Below are positions 1 through 4,765 of a stretch of 5,294 nt of DNA, in pieces; the first letter of the stretch is position 1, and the number at the start of each line of letters is the position of its first letter. The notes beneath the pieces are model-generated. The model saw only the letters and a list, made by a program, of their open reading frames with translations, was not told the origin of the DNA and searched no databases. A program made the translations under genes and the position numbers. Origin of the DNA: Candidatus Omnitrophota bacterium (GTDB taxonomy: Bacteria; Omnitrophota; Gorgyraeia; Zapsychrales; Zapsychraceae); assembly GCA_018062515.1 (NCBI GenBank), contig JAGOSC010000098.1, positions 1 through 5,294 on the forward strand, given 5' to 3'.

Positions 1-630
1 AAACTCCCCCATGGCTCTTGCGTTACATAATATGACTCCATACAATAAGCCCCATTTAATATTTGGTAATGTAATTAAGCAAAATGTCTGCCATCCATTT
101 GCCCCTAAAGTCAACGCAGCCTCTTCCTCTTCAGTTCCTTGAGCCTTCATAACGGGAATTAATTCCCGCGCAATCATGGGAAAAGTGACAAAGATCGTCG
201 CTAAAATAATAGCCGGCGGAGCAAAAATAATTTTAATTCCATGATCGATGAACCAAGGGCCAAAAATTCCCTGAGCTCCAAATAGAAGTATAAAAATCAA
301 ACCGGATATAACGGGAGACACAGACAATGGCAAATCAATAAGTGTTACCAGAAAATTTTTTCCATAAAAATCAAATTTCGCAATAGCCCATGAAGCCGCC
401 ACACCGAAAATTAAATTGAGCGGGACGGCAATGACCGCGGTTAATAATGTTAACTGGACGGCAGAAATCAAATTCGGATCATTAAAGGATTTTAAATAAA
501 CGCCTATTCCTTTATTCAAACCGCTCACAAAAACAGCGACTAAAGGCAATATAATGAACAAAGACATATAAATAAGCGCAATGGCGATTAATGTCCGGCG
601 AGTAATGGCTGATTCTGTTCGTGAAGACAT
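1..630 (-). CDS. cysW: Sulfate/thiosulfate ABC transporter permease CysW (partial, 3' end off the window)
   Basis: This is one of the two inner-membrane permease subunits of the CysTWA sulfate/thiosulfate importer. I translated the open frame from the ATG at 630 and it stays open for 210 codons to the window edge; the family is usually about 280-290 residues, so roughly a quarter is missing. Hydrophobic segments lie near residues 13-36, 58-84, 96-120 and 138-155. The EAA loop that docks the ATPase is clear at about residues 169-191 (EEAALTLGANGW, then ITLPNI), followed by the CysW-typical LLYGVILCNARAMGEF. The start codon overlaps the cysT stop as TAATG, the classic arrangement for translational coupling, and an AAAAGGA stretch lies about 14 bases upstream inside cysT. 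No frameshift is seen. The call as CysW rather than ModB or CysT rests on the order and on the NARAMGEF segment. Confidence 0.95.
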   Translation of the reverse strand, partial: MSSRTESAITRRTLIAIALIYMSLFIILPLVAVFVSGLNKGIGVYLKSFNDPNLISAVQLTLLTAVIAVPLNLIFGVAASWAIAKFDFYGKNFLVTLIDLPLSVSPVISGLIFILLFGAQGIFGPWFIDHGIKIIFAPPAIILATIFVTFPMIARELIPVMKAQGTEEEEAALTLGANGWQTFCLITLPNIKWGLLYGVILCNARAMGEF

Positions 631-1466
631 TAATTAATACCAATCCTTTTTGAGGATACCCATTGTAAATAATTCGTAAAAGCTAACAAAGCGAATGAAA
701 TTAGTAACATCACAACGGCAATCGCCGTCGCACCGGCATAGTCATACTGTTCCAATTTCGTCATAATCAAAAGCGGCGCGATCTCCGTCTTATTAGGCAT
801 ATTACCGGCGATAAAGATGACCGATCCATATTCACCAATGCCTCGCGCGAAGGCCAATGTAAATCCAGTGATCAACGCCGGAATGAGATTCGGAAAAAGA
901 ACGCGCGTGAATGTTTGCCAACGATTAGCGCCTAAACTGGCCGCTGCGTCCTCCAATTCAACATCTAATTCCTGTAAAACAGGTTCAATCGTCCGCACCA
1001 CAAATGGCAAACCGATAAATGTTAAGGCTAATGTTATGCCGAACGGGCTATAAGCCGACTCAATCCCCCATTTATATAGATATTGTCCGATCCAACCGTT
1101 TTGCGAATATAAAGCTGTTAGCGTAATACCCGTAACCGCCGTCGGTAAAGCGAATGGAAAATCAACTAAAGCATCGATTATTTTTTTTCCAGGAAATGAA
1201 TAACGCGCTAATACCCACGCGATAATAAATCCAAAAACAACATTGATGAGGCCGGCAACAAAACTCGTGCCGAAACTAAGACGATATGCGGCCATAGTGC
1301 GCGGCGCGCTGACAATGTCCCAGATACCGCTTAAACCAATACTTGATGTTTTAATAAACAACATCGAGAGCGGAATCAGTACAATCAAGGCTAAATAAAA
1401 AAGGGTATATCCTAAGGAAAGGGAAAATCCGGGAAGAGTTGACTTTTGTTTGAGTAATTTAATCAT
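630..1466 (-). CDS. cysT: Sulfate/thiosulfate ABC transporter permease CysT (CysU)
   Basis: This is the partner permease to CysW; the pair forms the membrane channel through which Sbp-delivered sulfate or thiosulfate is pumped into the cytoplasm. At 278 residues it matches the family's full length. The N-terminus carries the CysT hallmark LPGFSLSLGYTLFYL (11-25). About six membrane segments can be seen (near 20-40, 62-86, 98-120, 141-160, 195-220, 243-264). The EAA loop is at 172-194 (EDAAASLGANRW, then VLFPNL), and FARGIGEYGSVIFIAGNMP follows. The ATG at 1466 is the first start after an in-frame TAA upstream, so the start is firm. However, the bases before it (ACCAAATAAC) contain no Shine-Dalgarno sequence, unlike sbp and the porin. 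A hairpin and a 27-codon ORF ending one base before this ATG lie in the 133-base gap from sbp, so expression may depend on readthrough and coupling. Confidence 0.97.
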   Translation of the reverse strand: MIKLLKQKSTLPGFSLSLGYTLFYLALIVLIPLSMLFIKTSSIGLSGIWDIVSAPRTMAAYRLSFGTSFVAGLINVVFGFIIAWVLARYSFPGKKIIDALVDFPFALPTAVTGITLTALYSQNGWIGQYLYKWGIESAYSPFGITLALTFIGLPFVVRTIEPVLQELDVELEDAAASLGANRWQTFTRVLFPNLIPALITGFTLAFARGIGEYGSVIFIAGNMPNKTEIAPLLIMTKLEQYDYAGATAIAVVMLLISFALLAFTNYLQWVSSKRIGIN

Positions 1467-1467
1467 G

Positions 1468-1551
1468 TTATTTGGTATTTATTTTACTAGTATGATGAAA
1501 AATCAGAACCCCACCAATAAATTTATAAGAAAATATATTGGCGGGATTCAT
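1468..1551 (-). other. Tiny ORF (27 codons) ending one base before cysT
   Basis: An ATG at 1551 opens a 27-codon frame (MNPANIFSYK at its start, TSKINTK at its end) whose TAA at 1470-1468 is separated from the cysT ATG by a single C. No family is recognised. It lacks a convincing ribosome binding site; only a weak AAGTGGTG lies about 7 bases upstream. The terminator-like hairpin lies inside its first 15 codons. It may be a chance frame, but its end position could let ribosomes re-initiate at cysT, which has no Shine-Dalgarno sequence of its own. Confidence 0.2.
1498..1549 (-). terminator. Terminator-like hairpin between sbp and cysT (possible attenuator)
   Basis: The arms 1537-1549 and 1506-1518 pair over 13 base pairs in the minus-strand RNA (GAATCCCGCCAAT with ATTGGTGGGGTTC), with an 18-base AU-rich loop. 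On that strand two of the pairs are G-U; on the plus strand the same two positions would be A-C mismatches, so the structure favours the direction of the operon. The stem is followed after three bases by five Us (1502-1498). The delayed, short U run suggests a leaky terminator that lowers cysTW transcription relative to sbp, rather than a full stop. Confidence 0.6.
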
Positions 1552-1566
1552 TAAAATACACCACTT

Positions 1567-1600
1567 ATCGAATAAAATCAACTTAGGAAAATTATTCGAT
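1567..1600 (-). repeat. AT-rich inverted repeat at the 3' end of sbp
   Basis: A perfect 9-bp inverted repeat, ATCGAATAA at 1567-1575 and TTATTCGAT at 1592-1600, encloses a 16-base loop and begins on the last base of the sbp stop codon. With only two G-C pairs and no U run it is a weak hairpin. It may help protect the sbp message from 3' decay, or be incidental. It lies 17 bases before the stronger terminator-like hairpin. Confidence 0.35.
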
Positions 1601-2610
1601 TATTGATAAATTTGATCAAAAGTACCTTGATCCGCAAAATGTTTTTTCTGCGCATTTTGCCAACCTCCAAACACTTCATCGACGGTAAAAAGCTTAACCG
1701 CAACAAATTTACTGGCATACTTTTGAGCAACATCTTCTGAACGTGGACGGTAATAATTCTTGGCTATAATTTCTTGTGCTTCATCGGAATATAAAAAATT
1801 TAAATATTCATCGGCGATTTTACGTGTGCCACGCCGATCAGTATTACGGTCAACCACACTAACAGAAGGCTCAGCTAAAATACTTACCGAAGGAACAACA
1901 ATCTCAAACTTATCCGGGCCTAATTCATTAACCGCTAAATAAGCCTCATTTTCCCAGGAAATAAATACATCGCCAATTCCACGCTCCACAAATGTGGTAG
2001 TTGAACCGCGGGCACCGGAATCTAAAACCGGAACATTTTTAAAAATCACTTTCAAAAATCCTTTAGCCTTTTCTTCATCATTGTCCCATTTTTGTAAGGC
2101 ATATCCCCAAGCAGCTAAATAATTCCAGCGGGCGCCACCCGATGTTTTTGGATTCGGTGTGATGACTGATATACCCGGCCGGGCTAAATCATCCCAATCT
2201 TTAATCGCTTTTGGATTACCTTTGCGGACCAAAAAAACGATCGTCGACGTATAAGGAGCGCTATTCTGTGGTAATCGGGCTTGCCAATCTTTTGGGATGA
2301 AGCTTGATTTCTCGGCGATGGAATCAATATCATAGGACAACGCTAAGGTCACCACATCCGCTTCCAGCCCATCAATGACAGAACGGGCTTGTTTACCGCT
2401 TCCTCCGTGAGATTGATTAATGACAATTTCTTCTCCCGTCTTTTCTTTCCAGTGCTGAATAAACAGCTTATTGTAATCTTCATAAAATTCACGTGTTGGG
2501 TCATATGATACATTTAAAAGCGTAACTTGCTTTTTGGCCAATGCATTTTCCACCCATCCCGTCATAAAAAACATTAAAAAAACTATTATAAATAAACCGA
2601 ATCTTTTCAT
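1600..2610 (-). CDS. sbp: Periplasmic sulfate-binding protein Sbp
   Basis: This is the high-affinity periplasmic receptor that captures sulfate (possibly also thiosulfate) and delivers it to CysTW. The 336-residue precursor has a Sec signal peptide (MKRF, a hydrophobic core to about 18, and a probable cut after ENALA at 25). The mature protein keeps the ligand-binding residues known from the Salmonella sulfate-binding protein structure: Asp37 in NVSYDPTREFYEDYN, Ser71 in GGSGKQ, Ser157-Gly158-Gly159 in the family signature NPKTSGGAR (153-161), and Trp219 in ISWENEA. The segment ILAEPSVSVVD (244-254) is also typical. The ATG at 2610 has a good ribosome binding site, AGGGAGAA (2624-2617), at normal spacing. 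It starts 31 bases after the porin stop, with no promoter evident in between, so the two genes are probably co-transcribed. Sbp rather than CysP is preferred on the overall motifs, but ligand range cannot be read from sequence. Confidence 0.97.
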   Translation of the reverse strand: MKRFGLFIIVFLMFFMTGWVENALAKKQVTLLNVSYDPTREFYEDYNKLFIQHWKEKTGEEIVINQSHGGSGKQARSVIDGLEADVVTLALSYDIDSIAEKSSFIPKDWQARLPQNSAPYTSTIVFLVRKGNPKAIKDWDDLARPGISVITPNPKTSGGARWNYLAAWGYALQKWDNDEEKAKGFLKVIFKNVPVLDSGARGSTTTFVERGIGDVFISWENEAYLAVNELGPDKFEIVVPSVSILAEPSVSVVDRNTDRRGTRKIADEYLNFLYSDEAQEIIAKNYYRPRSEDVAQKYASKFVAVKLFTVDEVFGGWQNAQKKHFADQGTFDQIYQ

Positions 2611-2616
2611 GGAACA

Positions 2617-2624
2617 TTCTCCCT
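2617..2624 (-). promoter_or_regulatory. Ribosome binding site of sbp
   Basis: AGGGAGAA on the minus strand sits six bases before the ATG at 2610 (eight if counted from the GGGAG core). It settles the start: another ATG at 2617-2615 lies within and just after this site and is in a different frame. The strong site contrasts with cysT, which has none. Confidence 0.7.
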
Positions 2625-2641
2625 GATTAATTTTTCGTATA

Positions 2642-4015
2642 TTAATAGTTCACCTGAAATCGTGTAAAGACAATACTTTCGGTCGGACGATCTAAGCCAG
2701 CTCCGTTTCCGCCGTCGAATTCAGTCCGTTCGAAATTAAGTGACGTTCTCAAAGTTCTGTTAAGAAACCAAGTTAATCCAAGCCCCCAGGAATCGGCTTC
2801 GGAAACAGACGTGCTTAAACTTGAAAAACCGTTATCGAATGTGCTGTCGTCAATATCTAACTGTCCATAACGCCCGGTAATACCCCAAGCTCCCCAGGTT
2901 TTTTCTTTAAAATCGAACGGATTCTTAGGGATAACACCTTTGTAACTAGCATCTTCTCCTGTTAATACATAAATACCCGAAACCTGCCAGGCCTTATTTT
3001 TAAACGAATCACGAATGATTCCCCCACTGGAGCGAATAACTTTTTGTTCCGAACTAACATATTCAGCTAGCAACCCAAGTGAATTATAATAATAATATGC
3101 CTGAGGAGATAATCGAACATGGGCACCATCTGCAGATACCGTCGATGAATAATTAAAAATGGACATTTGACCGGCGGAGCGATATGTAGGAAGGGTACTT
3201 CCTTCTTTATGGCCATAACTTCCTGCGATTCCGACTCCTAATCCTTTTAGACTTCTTGTGTCAAAATTCTTAAATGGATGAGCGAAAACACGGGCGACAA
3301 AATCTTTATCATTATTTGTGTCTCCATCGGAGCTTCCGGCATCGGCCACACCGTTAAAAAGACCAAAGGCATAATTTACAGTCTCTTTAAGTAAATCTCC
3401 CGAAAGCTGAACACCCACATCCCGATTCGGAGTCAGATTGTTCGTCGGCCCAAGTTCAATAAAGTTGGCAACAGTATCTGATTGTAAACGCTCCAGTCCA
3501 AGAGGTACTTTAAACTTACCGGCCCTTAATTTTGCCTTGGGGAAATACTTATATTCAAGGTAACCATCCACCAACTGATTTGTTCCACTGCCAAAATCAG
3601 GCGCCAAATAAAAATCAAAATCACGTGCGGCTGTCCCGTCAAGAATTATACGCGCTCGACGGACCAAAAATGTATCTGTTCCTGATAAGCTCGTTGTGCC
3701 CGATACACTTTTATCATTGTCGGTAAATATTCTTCCATCAACTTGAACCAAGCCGCGGATTTTCAACTTATAACTTTCATCCGGGCTCTTAATACTAAAC
3801 CCGTCCTTTGCCGATGCGGAAATGATGGGCGCTTCCTTTTTTGCCTTATCATCATCTTCTTTTTTCAATTCAAGTTGACGTTTGACAATCGCTAATTCTT
3901 GTTCCAAAAATTGTAACCGCTCTTCCAGTGATTTTTCATCTGCTGCCCAACCCTGTGCTGGCCAGGTTGCCGTGAGAAACGCTAAACCAACCAGTAAAAC
4001 CTTAAATCTTCTCAT
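2642..4015 (-). CDS. OprP/OprO-family outer-membrane anion porin
   Basis: This is an outer-membrane beta-barrel of the phosphate-selective porin O/P family. Its place directly before sbp suggests it admits sulfate; that specificity is inference. The 457-residue precursor starts with a signal peptide (MRRFKVLLVGLAF, probable cut after GWA near 24). A charged heptad-like stretch (about 27-62, SLEERLQFLEQELAIVKRQL followed by a run of K, E and D) probably forms a short coiled coil in the periplasm, and the barrel follows. Family features are YKLKIRGLVQVDGRIF, FLVRRARIILDG, DFYLAPDFG, then KAKLRAGKFKVPLGLERLQS and LTPNRDVGVQLSG. The lysine- and arginine-rich segment recalls the basic anion path of OprP. 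The chain ends in FQVNY, with a terminal aromatic residue as expected for insertion by the BAM machinery. The ATG at 4015 has AGGGAG six bases upstream. No damage is seen. Confidence 0.92.
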   Translation of the reverse strand: MRRFKVLLVGLAFLTATWPAQGWAADEKSLEERLQFLEQELAIVKRQLELKKEDDDKAKKEAPIISASAKDGFSIKSPDESYKLKIRGLVQVDGRIFTDNDKSVSGTTSLSGTDTFLVRRARIILDGTAARDFDFYLAPDFGSGTNQLVDGYLEYKYFPKAKLRAGKFKVPLGLERLQSDTVANFIELGPTNNLTPNRDVGVQLSGDLLKETVNYAFGLFNGVADAGSSDGDTNNDKDFVARVFAHPFKNFDTRSLKGLGVGIAGSYGHKEGSTLPTYRSAGQMSIFNYSSTVSADGAHVRLSPQAYYYYNSLGLLAEYVSSEQKVIRSSGGIIRDSFKNKAWQVSGIYVLTGEDASYKGVIPKNPFDFKEKTWGAWGITGRYGQLDIDDSTFDNGFSSLSTSVSEADSWGLGLTWFLNRTLRTSLNFERTEFDGGNGAGLDRPTESIVFTRFQVNY

Positions 4016-4021
4016 CTTCTT

Positions 4022-4027
4022 CTCCCT
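4022..4027 (-). promoter_or_regulatory. Ribosome binding site of the porin gene
   Basis: AGGGAG on the minus strand lies six bases before the ATG at 4015, within the purine-rich run AGGGAGAAGAAG. It supports this start; the hydrophobic signal peptide begins directly after it. Confidence 0.7.
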
Positions 4028-4030
4028 ATT

Positions 4031-4036
4031 ATTATA
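4031..4036 (-). promoter_or_regulatory. Possible -10 box (TATAAT) before the porin
   Basis: A perfect TATAAT is found on the minus strand, with no recognisable -35 at 16-18 bases; an activator-dependent promoter would be one explanation. An inverted repeat CCAG-N5-CTGG (4043-4055) lies just upstream of it, where an activator or repressor could sit. Against it, the predicted transcript would start near 4024, inside the ribosome binding site, leaving almost no leader. In AT-rich DNA a chance match is quite possible. Confidence 0.25.
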
Positions 4037-4089
4037 TGACTTCCAGTACTTCTGGTCGGTCAGCTGTGAATCGTTATTTTAAAAAAGGC

Positions 4090-4203
4090 TTACAGTTGTC
4101 TGTTAATTTGAAAGAAGATAAGGACACTTCCATACCTAATGGAGCAGATCGCATCCAAAACTTCCCTCTCTTTATCAGTTAACCTTTCGCCCGTTTTATT
4201 AAC
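4090..4203 (-). pseudogene. Remnant of a DUF2292 (YezD/OscA-like) small protein gene
   Basis: Between two in-frame stops (TAG 4206-4204 and TAA 4092-4090) the minus strand encodes 37 residues whose core reads LTDKEREVLDAI, CS, then IRYGSV and LIFFQINRQL. From memory of the family, DUF2292/YezD/OscA proteins are about 50-60 residues with a helix ending in the hallmark I-[RK]-[YF]-G-[SA]-V, then a strand such as xIxxQxxRVVQIE and a C-terminal EKxRL. The first half matches well. There is no ATG, GTG or upstream TTG start in frame, and the frame stops about where VVQIE would begin, possibly by a CAA to TAA change. The missing C-terminal half was not found in the other frames. In Pseudomonas, oscA lies directly upstream of sbp-cysTWA and belongs to the sulfur-starvation response, so the position supports the identity. 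A decayed gene is the best reading; a non-standard start or a sequencing error are alternatives. Confidence 0.55.
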
Positions 4204-4236
4204 CTATTTATCTACCGATTTAGTAGTTTATTAACC
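4179..4236 (-). repeat. Three TTAACC direct repeats downstream of the Rrf2 gene
   Basis: TTAACC (plus-strand reading) occurs at 4179-4184, 4199-4204 and 4231-4236. The last two are part of the identical 10-mer TTTATTAACC (4195-4204, 4227-4236). The starts are 20 and 32 bases apart, close to two and three helical turns, so the copies would face one side of the DNA. They could be regulator sites for the sulfate operon, or chance in AT-rich sequence. An imperfect palindrome CTAC-N7-GTAG (4212-4226) lies between the last two. Confidence 0.3.
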
Positions 4237-4246
4237 CAAAAAAATT

Positions 4247-4702
4247 TTATATATGATACTGCATTAAAGTGGCTGAACTTAAATTTTTTGTCTTTAGTAG
4301 AATATCTTCCATGCTTGTATTATCCAAAATTCCAGCTATTGATTCGCGAACCTCTTTCATTACTAACCGAATACCGCAATGATGTTCATCCTGACATTCC
4401 TTACACCGCGCATAAGCCGTTTGGCTGACACAGGGTACGGGGGCTAATGGGCCATCCAGTATACGCATAACCTGCCCGACCTTGATTTCGGATGGATGAC
4501 GGGCTAATTGATATCCGCCTCCTTTACCTTTTTTACTGTCTAAAATACCTTGATTTTTAAGGTCTAGCAAAATCGCTTCTAAAAACTTTTTTGGAATTTT
4601 TTCTTCTTTGGCTAAATCTGCAATTAAGACAGTCCCTTGATTGTACTTTTTGGAAAGATGTATCAAAGCATGCAGGCCATATTTTGTTTTACTTGAAATC
4701 AT
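4247..4702 (-). CDS. Rrf2-family transcriptional regulator with a four-cysteine cluster
   Basis: This is a 151-residue winged-helix DNA-binding protein of the Rrf2 family (which includes IscR, NsrR and CymR). Residues 1-65 are the typical HTH: ISSKTKYGLHALIHL, then VLIADLAKEEKIPKKFLEAIL with recognition helix, and the wing KGKGGGYQLAR (58-68). A dimerisation helix follows from about 109. Four cysteines at 91, 100, 103 and 109 (C-x8-C-x2-C-x5-C) suggest an iron-sulfur cluster, as in IscR and NsrR but with different spacing. The ATG at 4702 has AGGGA eight bases upstream. No terminator is visible between this gene and the porin gene, 231 bases on, so both could share a transcript. Its place before a sulfate uptake operon makes control of sulfur or cysteine supply likely, as CymR does in Bacillus; this is inference, since CymR lacks such a cluster. 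No IscR or NsrR name is justified. Confidence 0.9.
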   Translation of the reverse strand: MISSKTKYGLHALIHLSKKYNQGTVLIADLAKEEKIPKKFLEAILLDLKNQGILDSKKGKGGGYQLARHPSEIKVGQVMRILDGPLAPVPCVSQTAYARCKECQDEHHCGIRLVMKEVRESIAGILDNTSMEDILLKTKNLSSATLMQYHI

Positions 4703-4721
4703 AATCTAATTCCCTATCGTT

Positions 4722-4736
4722 TTTATAGAGTATAAA
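4722..4736. promoter_or_regulatory. Palindrome overlapping the Rrf2-gene -10 box (possible operator)
   Basis: TTTATA-GAG-TATAAA (plus strand) is a perfect 6-bp inverted repeat with a three-base centre. It covers the -10 box and the expected transcription start of the Rrf2 gene, the place where a repressor would block its own promoter. Many Rrf2 regulators are autoregulated and bind AT-rich dyads. The half-sites are pure A/T, so a chance occurrence is possible. No clear second copy was found before the porin. Confidence 0.4.
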
Positions 4737-4756
4737 TTCAAAAAAAATATTGTCAA
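4729..4756 (-). promoter_or_regulatory. Sigma70-type promoter of the Rrf2 gene
   Basis: On the minus strand a perfect -35 TTGACA (4756-4751) and a -10 TATACT (4734-4729, five of six to consensus) are separated by 16 bases. A T-rich spacer lies between them. Transcription would start near 4722, giving a leader of about 20 bases that keeps the AGGGA ribosome binding site (4715-4711). The -35 begins only ten bases after the antiporter stop. As no terminator is seen before the porin, this may also be the main promoter of the sulfate genes. Confidence 0.75.
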
Positions 4757-4765
4757 GAAAAAATT

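Noticed and set aside
817..1053. Plus-strand open frame of 78 codons
   Set aside because: It lies antisense to the well-supported cysT gene, has no recognisable family and a composition typical of a shadow frame.
1760..1942. Plus-strand open frame of 60 codons
   Set aside because: Antisense to conserved parts of sbp, with no recognisable domain; a shadow frame.
3532..3726. Plus-strand open frame of 64 codons
   Set aside because: Antisense to the conserved barrel of the porin gene and without protein-like features.
3882..4082. Plus-strand open frame of 66 codons ending in the porin upstream region
   Set aside because: Mostly antisense to the porin signal peptide and coiled coil. Its hydrophobic tail reflects AT-rich intergenic sequence, and no family is recognised.
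4081..4106. Terminator after the oscA-like remnant (ACAG-ACAA-CTGT, then six Ts on the minus strand)
   Set aside because: The stem has only four contiguous pairs followed by a mismatch, too weak to call a terminator despite the T run.
4016..4246. Riboswitch (for example SAM type) upstream of the porin-sbp genes
   Set aside because: No multi-helix architecture or conserved core could be recognised; the segment is better explained by the DUF2292-like remnant.
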